Assembly (NCBI RefSeq): GCF_003286645.3
Contig: NZ_CP127382.2
Span: forward strand, 434,001-498,000
DNA from: Aerococcus tenax
GTDB lineage: Bacteria; Bacillota; Bacilli; Lactobacillales; Aerococcaceae
Direction: 5' to 3'
DNA length: 64,000 bases
Shown here piece by piece: positions 26,185-35,198 of this stretch. The notes under the pieces are model-generated. The model made no database searches. It saw nothing but the letters and a program-made list of their open reading frames with translations, and was not told where the DNA came from. Both the position numbers and the translations under genes were made by a program. Positions within the stretch are counted from its first letter, which is position 1. Every line of letters begins with the position of its first letter.

Positions 26185-28059
26185 ATGACAGTAAAATACG
26201 AATTTAAAGAACACTTAATTGAAACACAGTATAAGAATGAAACTGCCATGTTGAAGGAATTGGACCGTGGAAACTATACCATGGAAAATCCTTTAATTAA
26301 GTATAACCCCTACGTGGTGAATGCCTTATCTGCGGTCATCCTATTCGAAACGGAAGAAGAAGTGGGTATGGTTGTCCGGGTGAAGGGAAAGACCCCAGAA
26401 GCAGATTTCTACCAGGCCTTCCCTAAAGCAAAACGTCACGTTTTACCAATTGTGGGTCTCTATTCTGATTATGAAAATAAGATTGAAATCCATCCTTGGC
26501 AAAAACCTGATCAAGTGGTGACCCATACCATTAAGACACCTAAAACCTCAAATTCAGATTTAGTTCACTCCATGGAAACAACAGCAGAATACATGCAGGA
26601 TAACTTAATGATTCTATCCTGTGCAACCTCTGATTTCGTTATTGGGGTAGACAACCAAGGAGATGTCCGTCTAGAATTTACCGTTCCGATTCTATGGGAT
26701 ATCAAGCACTTAGATAATGGAAATATCTTAGTGGGTTCTGACCGCCTCATCAAGATGCCCTACTTCGTTAGCGGTATGTATGAAATGAGCTTGGTCGGTA
26801 AGATTTATAAGGAATACCGGGTACCAAGAGGTTATCACCATGACCAATGTGTCTTACCTAATGGTGATATTGTCGCCTTGAACTGTGACTGGGACAATGC
26901 GACGGTGGAAGACCAAGCAGTTCTTATTGATAAGGATACTGGTGCGGTTAAGAAGGTATGGAACTTCCGTGACTTCATCAAACCAGAGTCGCAGAAATCA
27001 GGCTCATGGTCAGACGAAGACTGGTTCCACTGTAATGCAGTTTGGTATGATGAGCAAACCAACTCATTGACCTTCTCAGGCCGTCATATTAACTCTATGG
27101 TTAACATTGACTTTGACTCTGGTGAATTGAACTGGATTATCTCTGATCCGGAAATGTGGGCGGAAGAATACCAAAAATACATGTTTACACCAGTTGGAGA
27201 TGGTGACTTTGGCTGGCAGTATGAGCAACATTCCAACCTAATTACACCTTTAGGCGATGTTATGTGCTTTGATAACCATCACTGGGGTAGTCAGAACCCT
27301 GACAAGTACCTAGCCGCTAAGGATAACTACTCTCGCGGAGTTAAGTACCGTATTGACACAGATAAGATGGAAATTGAACAAGTCTGGCAATATGGTAAGG
27401 AACGTGGTCATGAATTCTTTTCACCATACATCTGTAACGTGAAATACTATAATGAAGGGCACTACTTGACTCACTCTGGTGGAATTACTTATACAGCTGA
27501 CGGTGAGCCATCAGAAGAATTAGGGCCATTTGCTCAATTAGATGATCCAAATGCCGATCTACGCTCAATTACTGTTGAAACCATTAGTGAAGATAAGATG
27601 CTTGAGCTCAAGGTTAAATCCAACTATTACCGTGCTAATAAGTATCCAGCTTACAACACCTACGGTAACAATCTCGCTTTAGGTCGCGGCAAGTTAGTGG
27701 GGGATATCGGTGAAACCTTACAAATGGACTATGATATTCCGGCTGAAGATACTGGAGAATTATTACCAGATACTCATGAAGGACGCCTGGTAGAAGAAGC
27801 AGATATGTTTACCTTCCATGCTAAATTCGCTAAGGGACAACTGGTTATGTTACTCCTAGAAGGTGAAGAAGAAACACGTAGATACTTTATCTCGACTGCT
27901 AAAGGTAAGCGTGGAGCCATGTGTGCTGGAACCTTCTTGTCTGCAGATGACCGTGACACCCGGACAGGTGTTACTAAGGAAGGCATGAAGGGCGCTTACA
28001 AGGTGAAAGTAATCGTTGATGACAAGAAATATGACACAGGCTTAACTATCCACGCTTAA
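26185..28059 (+). CDS. assT: PAPS-independent aryl-sulfate sulfotransferase, copy 1 (cytoplasmic)
   Basis: 624 residues. An N-terminal Ig-like domain (about 1-115, with NPYVVNALSAVILFET and HVLPIVGLY) is followed by a beta-propeller. Candidate catalytic residues, by comparison with the E. coli enzyme (His252, His356, Arg374, His436), are His218/219 (RGYHHDQ), His282 (DWFHCNAV), Arg300 (SGRHINSM) and His349 (YEQHSN); the 18-residue spacing of His282 to Arg300 equals that of His356 to Arg374. The enzyme class moves sulfate from one phenol to another by way of a sulfohistidine. There is no signal peptide, unlike the periplasmic E. coli enzyme. It is co-transcribed with thioredoxin and followed by its own terminator. 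Confidence 0.9.
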   Translation: MTVKYEFKEHLIETQYKNETAMLKELDRGNYTMENPLIKYNPYVVNALSAVILFETEEEVGMVVRVKGKTPEADFYQAFPKAKRHVLPIVGLYSDYENKIEIHPWQKPDQVVTHTIKTPKTSNSDLVHSMETTAEYMQDNLMILSCATSDFVIGVDNQGDVRLEFTVPILWDIKHLDNGNILVGSDRLIKMPYFVSGMYEMSLVGKIYKEYRVPRGYHHDQCVLPNGDIVALNCDWDNATVEDQAVLIDKDTGAVKKVWNFRDFIKPESQKSGSWSDEDWFHCNAVWYDEQTNSLTFSGRHINSMVNIDFDSGELNWIISDPEMWAEEYQKYMFTPVGDGDFGWQYEQHSNLITPLGDVMCFDNHHWGSQNPDKYLAAKDNYSRGVKYRIDTDKMEIEQVWQYGKERGHEFFSPYICNVKYYNEGHYLTHSGGITYTADGEPSEELGPFAQLDDPNADLRSITVETISEDKMLELKVKSNYYRANKYPAYNTYGNNLALGRGKLVGDIGETLQMDYDIPAEDTGELLPDTHEGRLVEEADMFTFHAKFAKGQLVMLLLEGEEETRRYFISTAKGKRGAMCAGTFLSADDRDTRTGVTKEGMKGAYKVKVIVDDKKYDTGLTIHA

Positions 28060-28136
28060 TCAAGTTCAGTTCGCTATGCAATAAATCGGAAAATTTTTGA
28101 CCGATATTGCTGAATCCTTTAAAGGAACTGTATATA

Positions 28137-28187
28137 AACCTCGGAAACCTTTCATTTTAGTTGAAAGGAATTCCGGGGTATTTTTAT
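28137..28187 (+). terminator. Terminator after sulfotransferase copy 1
   Basis: ACCTCGGAA pairs with TTCCGGGGT around a CTTTC/GAAAG inner stem, followed by ATTTTTATG. Its outer stem resembles the hairpin after copy 2. Confidence 0.8.
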
Positions 28188-28262
28188 GATTATATGTTGG
28201 GGAAGACAAGATATTAAAAAAGAGAAACTTTCACGCATTAAAAATTGAGAAAAAACATGAAA

Positions 28263-28383
28263 TGTTGGGGCGCAAACATAAAACGGTGAAAACGCTTGCT
28301 ATAATAGTATACAAGAAGGTGAAAGGAATGAATTTATAGAACGAGTTTATTTTTTTGGTATAGTATGTGAAAAATAGCACTAA
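28263..28383 (+). promoter_or_regulatory. Regulatory module 2, upstream of sulfotransferase copy 2
   Basis: Elements match module 1 in order: TGTTGGGGCGCAAACA (28263-28278), TGAAAACGCTTGCT (28287-28300, an almost ideal cre), extended -10 TGCTATAAT (TATAAT at 28300-28305), then a second extended -10 TGGTATAGT (28356-28364) running into TATGTGAAAAATAGCACTAA (28364-28383). The distance from the first palindrome to TATAAT is 37 bases in both modules. The gap of about 350 bases between the two sulfotransferase genes holds this module and the terminator of copy 1. Confidence 0.65.
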
Positions 28384-28408
28384 TTAAATTGATAGAGGAG
28401 GAATAACC

Positions 28409-30298
28409 ATGACAGAAACAGCAACTTATACCTATAAAGAACACCTGATTGAAAAACAAAGAAAAGCCGAAGAGGCCATGTTAGAAGAGTTTCACTTAGG
28501 TGACTATACCCTAGACAATCCCTTAGTGAAATATAATGCCTATCTCATTAACCCCTTATCCGCAGTGGTTCTCTTCAAGACCGAAGAACCTACCGCGATT
28601 ACTGTTCGTGTCTTAGGTAAAACCGAAGAAGCAGATATCTTCCAAACCTTCCCAGTAGGTACTGAACATGTACTTCCGATTGTGGGACTTTACCCTGAAT
28701 ATGAAAACAAGGTGGAAATCTATCCTTACCAAACCCCTTCCAAAAAACATACAGTGACCATTCCAGTGGGCGAAGTGGAAGGTACCGACCTGGTGAATTC
28801 GATTGAAACCACCCCTGAGTATATGCAAGACAACATTATGTTCCTCTGCCCAGCCAACTATGCCTTAGCTATTGCGGTGGACTATGCGGGTGATGTCCGT
28901 TTGAAATTAGATGTGCCTATGGTTTGGGACGTTAAGGTATTAGATAATGGCCACTTGCTCATGTCCAGTGACCGCTTGACCTCTATGCCTTACTTCATGA
29001 GTGGGATGTATGAGTTCTCAGCAGTGGGTAAGATCTACACCGAATACCGGGTACCTACCGGCTTCCACCACGATTGCTGTGTCTTACCTAACGGAGACAT
29101 CATCGCTTTAACCTGTAACCATGAAAACAGTACCGTGGAAGACCAACTAGTGGTAGTGGATAAAGACACCGGTGTGGTAAAACGGACCATTAACTATATC
29201 GATTTCTTAAAACCCGGCGCTCAAAAATCAGGTTCCTGGTCAGAAGAAGACTGGTTCCACAACAATGCGGTTTGGTATGACGAGCACACCAATTCCTTAA
29301 CCTTATCTGGACGTCACGTTAATGCCATGGTTAATATTGACTTTGATACTGAAGAAATTAACTGGATTATTTCTGATCCCGATGGCTGGCCAGAAGAATA
29401 CCACAAGTATCTCTTCACTCCAGTGGGTGACGGAGAATTTGATTGGCAATATGAACAACATGCCAACTTAATTACACCTGATGGCGACGTGATGTGCTTT
29501 GACAACCACCACTACGGGGCTCAAGATCCAGACAAGTACCTAACACCAGAAGAATCCTATTCACGTGGGGTTCGTTACAAGATTGATACCGAAACCATGG
29601 AAATTGAACAAGTCTGGCAATATGGTAAAGAACGTGGCTATGAATTCTTCTCACCATATATCTGTAACGTAGTTTACTATAATGAAGACCACTACCTCAT
29701 TCATTCCGGCGGTATTGCTTATGACGGCCAAGGCAACCCATCCAAAGAATTAGGGCCATTCGCCATGCAAGAAGATCCTGATGCTAAATTAGAATCCATT
29801 ACCGTTGAATGGAATCATGGCGTTAAAGAATATGAATTAAGCGTGCGTTCTAACTACTACCGGGCTGAGAAATTTCCACTATATTCTAAGAAGGGTGGCG
29901 AATATGACCTACAATTAGGCGCTGGACGTGTTCTCGGTTACTTAGGTGAAACCGCGCAAATGGACTATGACATCCCAGCTGAAGAAGTCAATGAACCCGT
30001 TCCTGAAAAGGTTGACGTTCGTCTAACCGATGAAGAAGATATGTTTACCTTTGAAGCCATGTTTGAAAAAGGGCAATTAGTCATGTTAGTCCTTGAAGGC
30101 GAAGAAGACACCCGTCGTTACTTCATCTCTACCGCTAAGGGCCACCGCGGAGCTATGTGTGCCGGAACCATCCTGCCAAAAGATGACCGGGAAACTCGGA
30201 CTGTAGTCACCAAATACGGCTTTGATAAGGGAGATTACAAGGTCAAATTAATCATCGATGACAAAAAATATGACACTGGCCTAACCATTAAGGGCTAA
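28409..30298 (+). CDS. assT: PAPS-independent aryl-sulfate sulfotransferase, copy 2 (cytoplasmic)
   Basis: 629 residues, collinear with copy 1 and about two thirds identical by eye, with every candidate catalytic residue kept: TGFHHDC, EDWFHNNAV, SGRHVNAM and YEQHANL. Again there is no signal peptide. The GATAGAGGAGGA Shine-Dalgarno is strong and the gene has its own promoter (module 2), so the paralogues can be expressed differently. The divergence is spread over the N-terminal domain and the last 150 residues, which may alter acceptor choice. The two copies look like an old tandem duplication, not a recent one. Confidence 0.9.
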   Translation: MTETATYTYKEHLIEKQRKAEEAMLEEFHLGDYTLDNPLVKYNAYLINPLSAVVLFKTEEPTAITVRVLGKTEEADIFQTFPVGTEHVLPIVGLYPEYENKVEIYPYQTPSKKHTVTIPVGEVEGTDLVNSIETTPEYMQDNIMFLCPANYALAIAVDYAGDVRLKLDVPMVWDVKVLDNGHLLMSSDRLTSMPYFMSGMYEFSAVGKIYTEYRVPTGFHHDCCVLPNGDIIALTCNHENSTVEDQLVVVDKDTGVVKRTINYIDFLKPGAQKSGSWSEEDWFHNNAVWYDEHTNSLTLSGRHVNAMVNIDFDTEEINWIISDPDGWPEEYHKYLFTPVGDGEFDWQYEQHANLITPDGDVMCFDNHHYGAQDPDKYLTPEESYSRGVRYKIDTETMEIEQVWQYGKERGYEFFSPYICNVVYYNEDHYLIHSGGIAYDGQGNPSKELGPFAMQEDPDAKLESITVEWNHGVKEYELSVRSNYYRAEKFPLYSKKGGEYDLQLGAGRVLGYLGETAQMDYDIPAEEVNEPVPEKVDVRLTDEEDMFTFEAMFEKGQLVMLVLEGEEDTRRYFISTAKGHRGAMCAGTILPKDDRETRTVVTKYGFDKGDYKVKLIIDDKKYDTGLTIKG

Positions 30299-30367
30299 AG
30301 AAAGACATTTTAAATTTCTTTAAAAAAATTTGGACAAATTAACCAAACTATGGTCTAATAAAATAGC

Positions 30368-30418
30368 TACCTCGGAAGCCTTTTCCGTTATAAGAAGCGA
30401 CTTCTGAGGTATTTTTAT
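30368..30418 (+). terminator. Terminator or attenuator between sulfotransferase copy 2 and the YeiH-like gene
   Basis: TACCTCGGAAG pairs with CTTCTGAGGTA, followed by TTTTTATC, only 19 bases before the next gene start. A possible promoter (TTGGAC, 18-base spacer, TCTAAT) lies just upstream at 30,330-30,359, which would place the hairpin in that gene's leader. Confidence 0.7.
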
Positions 30419-30436
30419 CATTTTAAGGAGGAAGAT

Positions 30437-31426
30437 ATGGACATTTTGAAGAAGAAGAGCTTCTGGCTCTCATTTATTCTGTTATTATTAGTTTCTTTAT
30501 TTGCTAAATGGCTCTCAGGCTTCCCTGGCTTATCCTTAATTGGTCACTTAGTGATTGCCTTAATTATTGGGATGGTTTTACAAGCATCCGGTCAATTAAA
30601 GGGGATCGCCAAGGGGGGATCAGGCTTTATCTCTAACAAGTTCTTACGTTTAGGGATTATCTTGATGGGTTTCCGCCTCAACCTGGAAGTGCTGGCTCAA
30701 CACGGGGTCAAGACCATTACCCTGGCTATTGTAGTGATTGCCTTTACTATTGGCTTGATTTATAGCCTAGCTAAGGCTGCTGGAATTGAACGCAAATTAT
30801 CCCTCTTATCCGCTTCTGGTTGTGGGATCTGTGGGGCTGCAGCTGTTCTCGGCCTATCACCCATTATTGAAACGGATGAGGACGATGAGGTGATTTCTGT
30901 TGCCGTGGTCGCTATTCTGGGGACCATTTTTACTCTGATTATGGTGCTCTTACGGCCAGTCATGGGCTTAACCGATGTTCAGTTCGGGGTCCTAGCTGGT
31001 GGTTCCTTACATGAGATTGCCCATGCTGTTGCTGCTGGGGCTGCAGGGGGAGCTGCTTCAGAAAATATTGCTGTGATTGTTAAGTTATCACGGGTATTAA
31101 TGTTAGCCCCTGTCTCCTTGATTTTCTCTTATATTGCTAGTCGCCGGAGTGATGGCAATAGCCATGCCAAGATTCAATGGCCATGGTTCATGTTAGGTTT
31201 CATCATTTCTTCAGCGATTGGGACCTATGCCGGACTATCAGATGCTATTGTGGGCCACTTAGTTGACTTGGCCTACATTCTCTTAGGGATGGCAATGGCT
31301 GCTTTAGGGGTAAATGTGAACTTTAAAGTGGTCTTTGAAAAGGGACAAAAGGTCTTTGCGGTTTGTTTCGCTGGCTCAGTAGCTCTCTTTGCCCTGGTCT
31401 TTGTTGTGGCTAAAATGTTCTTCTAA
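30437..31426 (+). CDS. yeiH: YeiH-family putative sulfate exporter
   Basis: A 329-residue membrane protein with about ten hydrophobic helices, of the conserved UPF0324/YeiH family, which databases describe as putative sulfate exporters. The typical SASGCGICGAAAVLGLSPII and GGSLHEIAHAVAAGAA segments are seen. A TTAAGGAGGA Shine-Dalgarno precedes the ATG. It follows the two sulfotransferases; export of sulfate or a sulfo-anion released in the cytoplasm would fit, but the transport activity itself is not proven for most members of the family. Confidence 0.85.
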   Translation: MDILKKKSFWLSFILLLLVSLFAKWLSGFPGLSLIGHLVIALIIGMVLQASGQLKGIAKGGSGFISNKFLRLGIILMGFRLNLEVLAQHGVKTITLAIVVIAFTIGLIYSLAKAAGIERKLSLLSASGCGICGAAAVLGLSPIIETDEDDEVISVAVVAILGTIFTLIMVLLRPVMGLTDVQFGVLAGGSLHEIAHAVAAGAAGGAASENIAVIVKLSRVLMLAPVSLIFSYIASRRSDGNSHAKIQWPWFMLGFIISSAIGTYAGLSDAIVGHLVDLAYILLGMAMAALGVNVNFKVVFEKGQKVFAVCFAGSVALFALVFVVAKMFF

Positions 31427-31443
31427 TCAAATAAAGCAAAAGA

Positions 31444-31477
31444 AAAAACGCAAGTCCATTTGGGCTTGCGTTTTTTG
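31444..31477. terminator. Bidirectional terminator between the YeiH-like gene and rplY
   Basis: AAAAAACGCAAG pairs with CTTGCGTTTTTT around TCCATTTGGG. Confidence 0.92.
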
Positions 31478-31487
31478 CATGAAGTGA

Positions 31488-32117
31488 TTATTCTTCGTCA
31501 GAATCTTTTTCGCCGATAACTTCAGGTTCAGCGGCTACAGCTGGTTCTGCATCTTCTTCAGGTTCGTCATCTGGAGCGCTGACTGATACGATAACTTCTT
31601 CTGGGTCGGTAATTAATTCAGCGTCTTCCATACCTTCGAATTTAACTTCTCCGGCAGTAACGCTGTCATTAATGTCTAAGCCGCTAACATCCACAGTGAA
31701 GTATTCTGGCGCTTTAGCAGGGTCAATACGTAAGGTAACTTCGTAGACGTTGATGGCTGCCACACCAGCAGGGTTAGCTAGCTTGTCTTCGCCAACGATA
31801 GATACAGGAACATTAACCTCAAGTTTTTCACCTTTCTTGATCGCTTGTAAGCTAATGTTATAAACGATTGGCTTAATCGCTGCACGAGAAATCTCACGTA
31901 GGAAAACAGTACGGCTTCCTTGTCCTTCAATTTCTAATTCGAAAACTGAGTTAGTCCCTAAGTCACGTTCAATTTTTTCCACGTCTGGGCGTTCCATTGA
32001 AATTTTGATAGGGTCTAGGTCACTAGCATACACGACACCTGGAACTAAGTCTTCACGGCGTAAAGCCTTTGAAGCGGATGTTCCTGCAGCATCACGCGTT
32101 TTTGCTACAAATTTCAT
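31488..32117 (-). CDS. rplY: Ribosomal protein bL25, Ctc/TL5 long form
   Basis: 209 residues from the second of two adjacent ATGs; this one has better spacing to AGGAGG. The N-terminal L25 domain (about 1-95) binds 5S rRNA, and a C-terminal TL5-type beta domain plus a highly acidic tail follow (EEDAEPAVAAEPEVIGEKD). In Bacillus the long form Ctc is a general stress protein. It is monocistronic, divergent from thrC, and shares a terminator with the YeiH-like gene. Confidence 0.93.
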   Translation of the reverse strand: MKFVAKTRDAAGTSASKALRREDLVPGVVYASDLDPIKISMERPDVEKIERDLGTNSVFELEIEGQGSRTVFLREISRAAIKPIVYNISLQAIKKGEKLEVNVPVSIVGEDKLANPAGVAAINVYEVTLRIDPAKAPEYFTVDVSGLDINDSVTAGEVKFEGMEDAELITDPEEVIVSVSAPDDEPEEDAEPAVAAEPEVIGEKDSDEE

Positions 32118-32405
32118 CATTCTACCTCCTGATTATTACTTTTATGAATTCTTTGAATTCCTAAAAACTACTCAATTATAGCACAAAGGGCCATAATAGA
32201 TCAAGAATCCATAGTTTTTCAATTTCTATTTAACCATAAAAAGGCCAAGAGTTGTAGTCTTTTTGAAAAATATTTCCTGTTATTCGCTTTTTCGGCTGTC
32301 TAGAGAATGATAAGGACTTCTAGTTTTTAATTCCTAGTGGACCAACTCAAGGCTGAAGTATGGTAAAATAACGGCAATAATATCTGCTTACCTAGGAGGT
32401 TATCC

Positions 32406-33881
32406 ATGTTTTACACCAGTACGAGAAATAGTCAGCTTTCTGTCCGGTCAACAGAGGCGATTTTGCAAGGCCTAGCGCCTGACGGGGGGCTTTATGTTCC
32501 TGAATCGATTCCTCATTACCAAGGAGATTGGGAGACGATGAGCAAGTTGTCCTACCAGGAACTAGCCTTTCAAATTTTAAGACTCTATTTTGATGATTTC
32601 CCTAAGGACATTTTACAATCCTGTATCCAAGCCGCCTATGATGAAAAATTTGATGATGACCGCATTGCACCGATCGTAGGCTTATCAGACCACTATCTTT
32701 TGGAGCTTTTCCATGGTCCAACGATTGCCTTTAAGGATATGGCCTTATCCCTACTGCCTCATTTAATGAAGGCTGCCCAAAAAGTCTTGGGTCGCGATGA
32801 AGAAATTATCATTTTAACCGCGACTTCAGGAGACACCGGTAAGGCCGCTATGGCTGGTTTTGAAGACGTGACTGGGACTAAGATCATTGTCTTCTATCCT
32901 AAGGGCGGGGTTTCCAGCATTCAGGAAAAACAAATGCTGACTCAAAAAGGAGACAACACCTATGTCTTTGGGGTCAAAGGAAACTTTGATGACGCTCAAA
33001 GTAAGGTCAAGGAGCTTTTCAATGATAAGGACTTAGCAGCGGAACTTCAAGCCAACCATAGCCAATTTTCTTCTGCTAATTCCATGAATATCGGTCGCTT
33101 GTTCCCTCAAGTGGTTTACTATTTCTATGCCTATGGGCAATTACTGAAACAGGGCGCCATTCAAGCAGGGGACTTGGTCAACTTTACGGTGCCAACCGGG
33201 AATTTTGGAAATATATTGGCTGGCTACTATGCTAAGCAAATGGGCCTACCGATTGACCGCTTAGTCTGTGCCTCTAACGATAATACCGTCCTTTATGATT
33301 TCTTCACTAGCGGAACTTATGACCGCCGTCGCCCCTTTAAGTTGACTATCTCTCCATCGATGGATATTTTGGTCTCCAGTAATCTGGAACGGCTCTTGTA
33401 TTACGCCGTGGGCCAGGATAGTCAAGCGGTCAAAGACTTGATGGCTGCATTACAGGACAAAGGTCACTATCAAATAGGTCAAGAAGTGAAAGCGGCCTTT
33501 GATAGCTTTATTGGAGCTTATAGTGATGAAGCTGAAACTAGAGCAGAAATTAAGCGCGTTTACCAAGAGGACCATTACCTCATGGATCCCCATACGGCCG
33601 TGGCTTCCGCCTGCCTGGGCAAGGTGAAGGACCAGTTAGCGGGTAAAAGTATTGTGGTGTCGACAGCTAGTCCTTTTAAATTCCCCGCTGCCGTTTTAGA
33701 ATCGATCGATAAGGGCGACAGTCATTTAAGTGACTTAGAACTCTTGGAGGCAGTGCAAGCAGCTAATGGCTTGGACTATCCCCAAGCAATACAAGCCATC
33801 CTTGAAGCTGACAGCCGGCCTGAACGGGTGATTGAAGTGGAGAAAATGGAAACAGTGGTAAGAGAGATTGCCAAAGGATAG
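32406..33881 (+). CDS. thrC: Threonine synthase
   Basis: A 491-residue PLP enzyme that converts O-phosphohomoserine to threonine. The N-terminal MFYTSTRNSQLSVRSTEAIL is typical, the PLP lysine is in FHGPTIAFKDMALSLLPHL, and the phosphate loop is TATSGDTGKAAMAGF. The length is that of the longer class of enzyme. No hom or thrB is adjacent, so the pathway genes are dispersed. coaBC follows after 9 bases and is probably co-transcribed. Confidence 0.94.
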   Translation: MFYTSTRNSQLSVRSTEAILQGLAPDGGLYVPESIPHYQGDWETMSKLSYQELAFQILRLYFDDFPKDILQSCIQAAYDEKFDDDRIAPIVGLSDHYLLELFHGPTIAFKDMALSLLPHLMKAAQKVLGRDEEIIILTATSGDTGKAAMAGFEDVTGTKIIVFYPKGGVSSIQEKQMLTQKGDNTYVFGVKGNFDDAQSKVKELFNDKDLAAELQANHSQFSSANSMNIGRLFPQVVYYFYAYGQLLKQGAIQAGDLVNFTVPTGNFGNILAGYYAKQMGLPIDRLVCASNDNTVLYDFFTSGTYDRRRPFKLTISPSMDILVSSNLERLLYYAVGQDSQAVKDLMAALQDKGHYQIGQEVKAAFDSFIGAYSDEAETRAEIKRVYQEDHYLMDPHTAVASACLGKVKDQLAGKSIVVSTASPFKFPAAVLESIDKGDSHLSDLELLEAVQAANGLDYPQAIQAILEADSRPERVIEVEKMETVVREIAKG

Positions 33882-33890
33882 GAGATTAAG

Positions 33891-35129
33891 GTGTTAGAAA
33901 ATAAACAAATCGTTGTGATCGTGACTGGTGGAATTGCTGCTTACAAGGCGCCAGACTTTGTGCGTCTATTGATCAAGTCCGGCGCTGAAGTTAGGGTAGT
34001 GATGACTGAGGCAGCTGAACAATTTGTCCGCCCCTTTACTTTCGAGGTCTTAACCAAGTACCCAGTCCTAACTGACCAGGGAGAGTATCCTGAAAGTATC
34101 GGTCACATTCATTTAGCTGACTGGGCAGATCTGGTGGTTGTTCTCCCAGCTACCGCTAACACCCTAGCCAAGGCGAGCTTGGGTTTAGGGGATAATGAGG
34201 CAACTGCTACCTTATTAGCCATGGATTGCCCACGGATTTTTGTTCCGGCCATGAATAATAAGATGTGGGAAAATCCTGCGACGGTTAATAATGTCGCCAG
34301 CCTGAGAGAGAGGGGAGATATTGTTATCGAACCGGCCTCTGGCTTTTTGGCGGAAGGTTATGAAGGCAAAGGGCGGATGCCTGAACCCATTGAGGTCTTG
34401 CAAGCAGTGAAGGCTTTGGTCGCTTTGAAGAAGGCCTTTGCCGATCAAGCAAAGAATGTGCTTAAGAATAGCTCATTTAAAGAAAAGAAGATCGCGGTAT
34501 CCGCTGGAGGCACCCAGGAAGCCATCGACCCTGTCCGCTTTATCGGTAACCATTCCTCAGGGAAAATGGGCCTAGCTTTGGCCCATGTGGCGGCCCTCTT
34601 AGGGGCTGAAGTGACCTTAGTGATGACTCCAACGGCCCAAGGCTTGCCCCATTTACCAGCTATTAAGACCCGTCAAGTGAAAGACGCCCGCCAACTCTAC
34701 CAAGTCATGCATGAATTGAACGAGGCCAGTGATATCATTATCATGGCAGCGGCTGTTTCTGACTACCGGGTCGAGACGCCTAGCACCGAGAAGATCAAGA
34801 AGAATAAAGAAAATGACCAGGACCACTTACAAATTAGCCTGGTAGAAAATCCTGATATTCTCAAGAGCCTTTCCCAGGATGGCACCTTCCTGGTTGGCTT
34901 TGCAGCGGAAACTAACCATGTGCTTGACTATGCGAAGAAGAAATTAGCCGCCAAGGGTATCGATATGATTGTGGCTAATGACGTGAGTCAACAAGCCATC
35001 GGTTTCTCTAGCGAAGATAATGCTGTCACCATCATTAGTCAAAAGGGGGCAAGATCCTTGCCTCAAGCCGATAAGATGATGATTGCTGCTGGAATCTTTG
35101 CCCAAATTGCCCAAGAATTGAATGCATAA
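33891..35129 (+). CDS. coaBC: Bifunctional phosphopantothenoylcysteine decarboxylase / synthase
   Basis: 412 residues. The flavin-dependent CoaC domain (about 1-190) shows VTGGIAAYKA, the FMN-binding PATANTLAKASLGL and the active-site PAMNNKMWENPA. The CoaB domain (about 200-412) has SAGGTQEAIDPVRFIGNHSS, AAAVSDYR, and the KIKKNKE lysine segment. Together they turn phosphopantothenate and cysteine into phosphopantetheine for CoA. The GTG start follows AGGAGATTAAG. Confidence 0.95.
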   Translation: MLENKQIVVIVTGGIAAYKAPDFVRLLIKSGAEVRVVMTEAAEQFVRPFTFEVLTKYPVLTDQGEYPESIGHIHLADWADLVVVLPATANTLAKASLGLGDNEATATLLAMDCPRIFVPAMNNKMWENPATVNNVASLRERGDIVIEPASGFLAEGYEGKGRMPEPIEVLQAVKALVALKKAFADQAKNVLKNSSFKEKKIAVSAGGTQEAIDPVRFIGNHSSGKMGLALAHVAALLGAEVTLVMTPTAQGLPHLPAIKTRQVKDARQLYQVMHELNEASDIIIMAAAVSDYRVETPSTEKIKKNKENDQDHLQISLVENPDILKSLSQDGTFLVGFAAETNHVLDYAKKKLAAKGIDMIVANDVSQQAIGFSSEDNAVTIISQKGARSLPQADKMMIAAGIFAQIAQELNA

Positions 35130-35130
35130 G

Positions 35131-35185
35131 AAAAAGGACTTAGCTCCCGGCCAATTTAATGGCTGGATCAGCTAGGTCCTTTGTT
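35131..35185. terminator. Bidirectional terminator between coaBC and def
   Basis: AAAGGACTTAGCT pairs with AGCTAGGTCCTTT with an inner CCA/TGG hairpin. Confidence 0.85.
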
Positions 35186-35198
35186 TCTTGGTCAAGGA

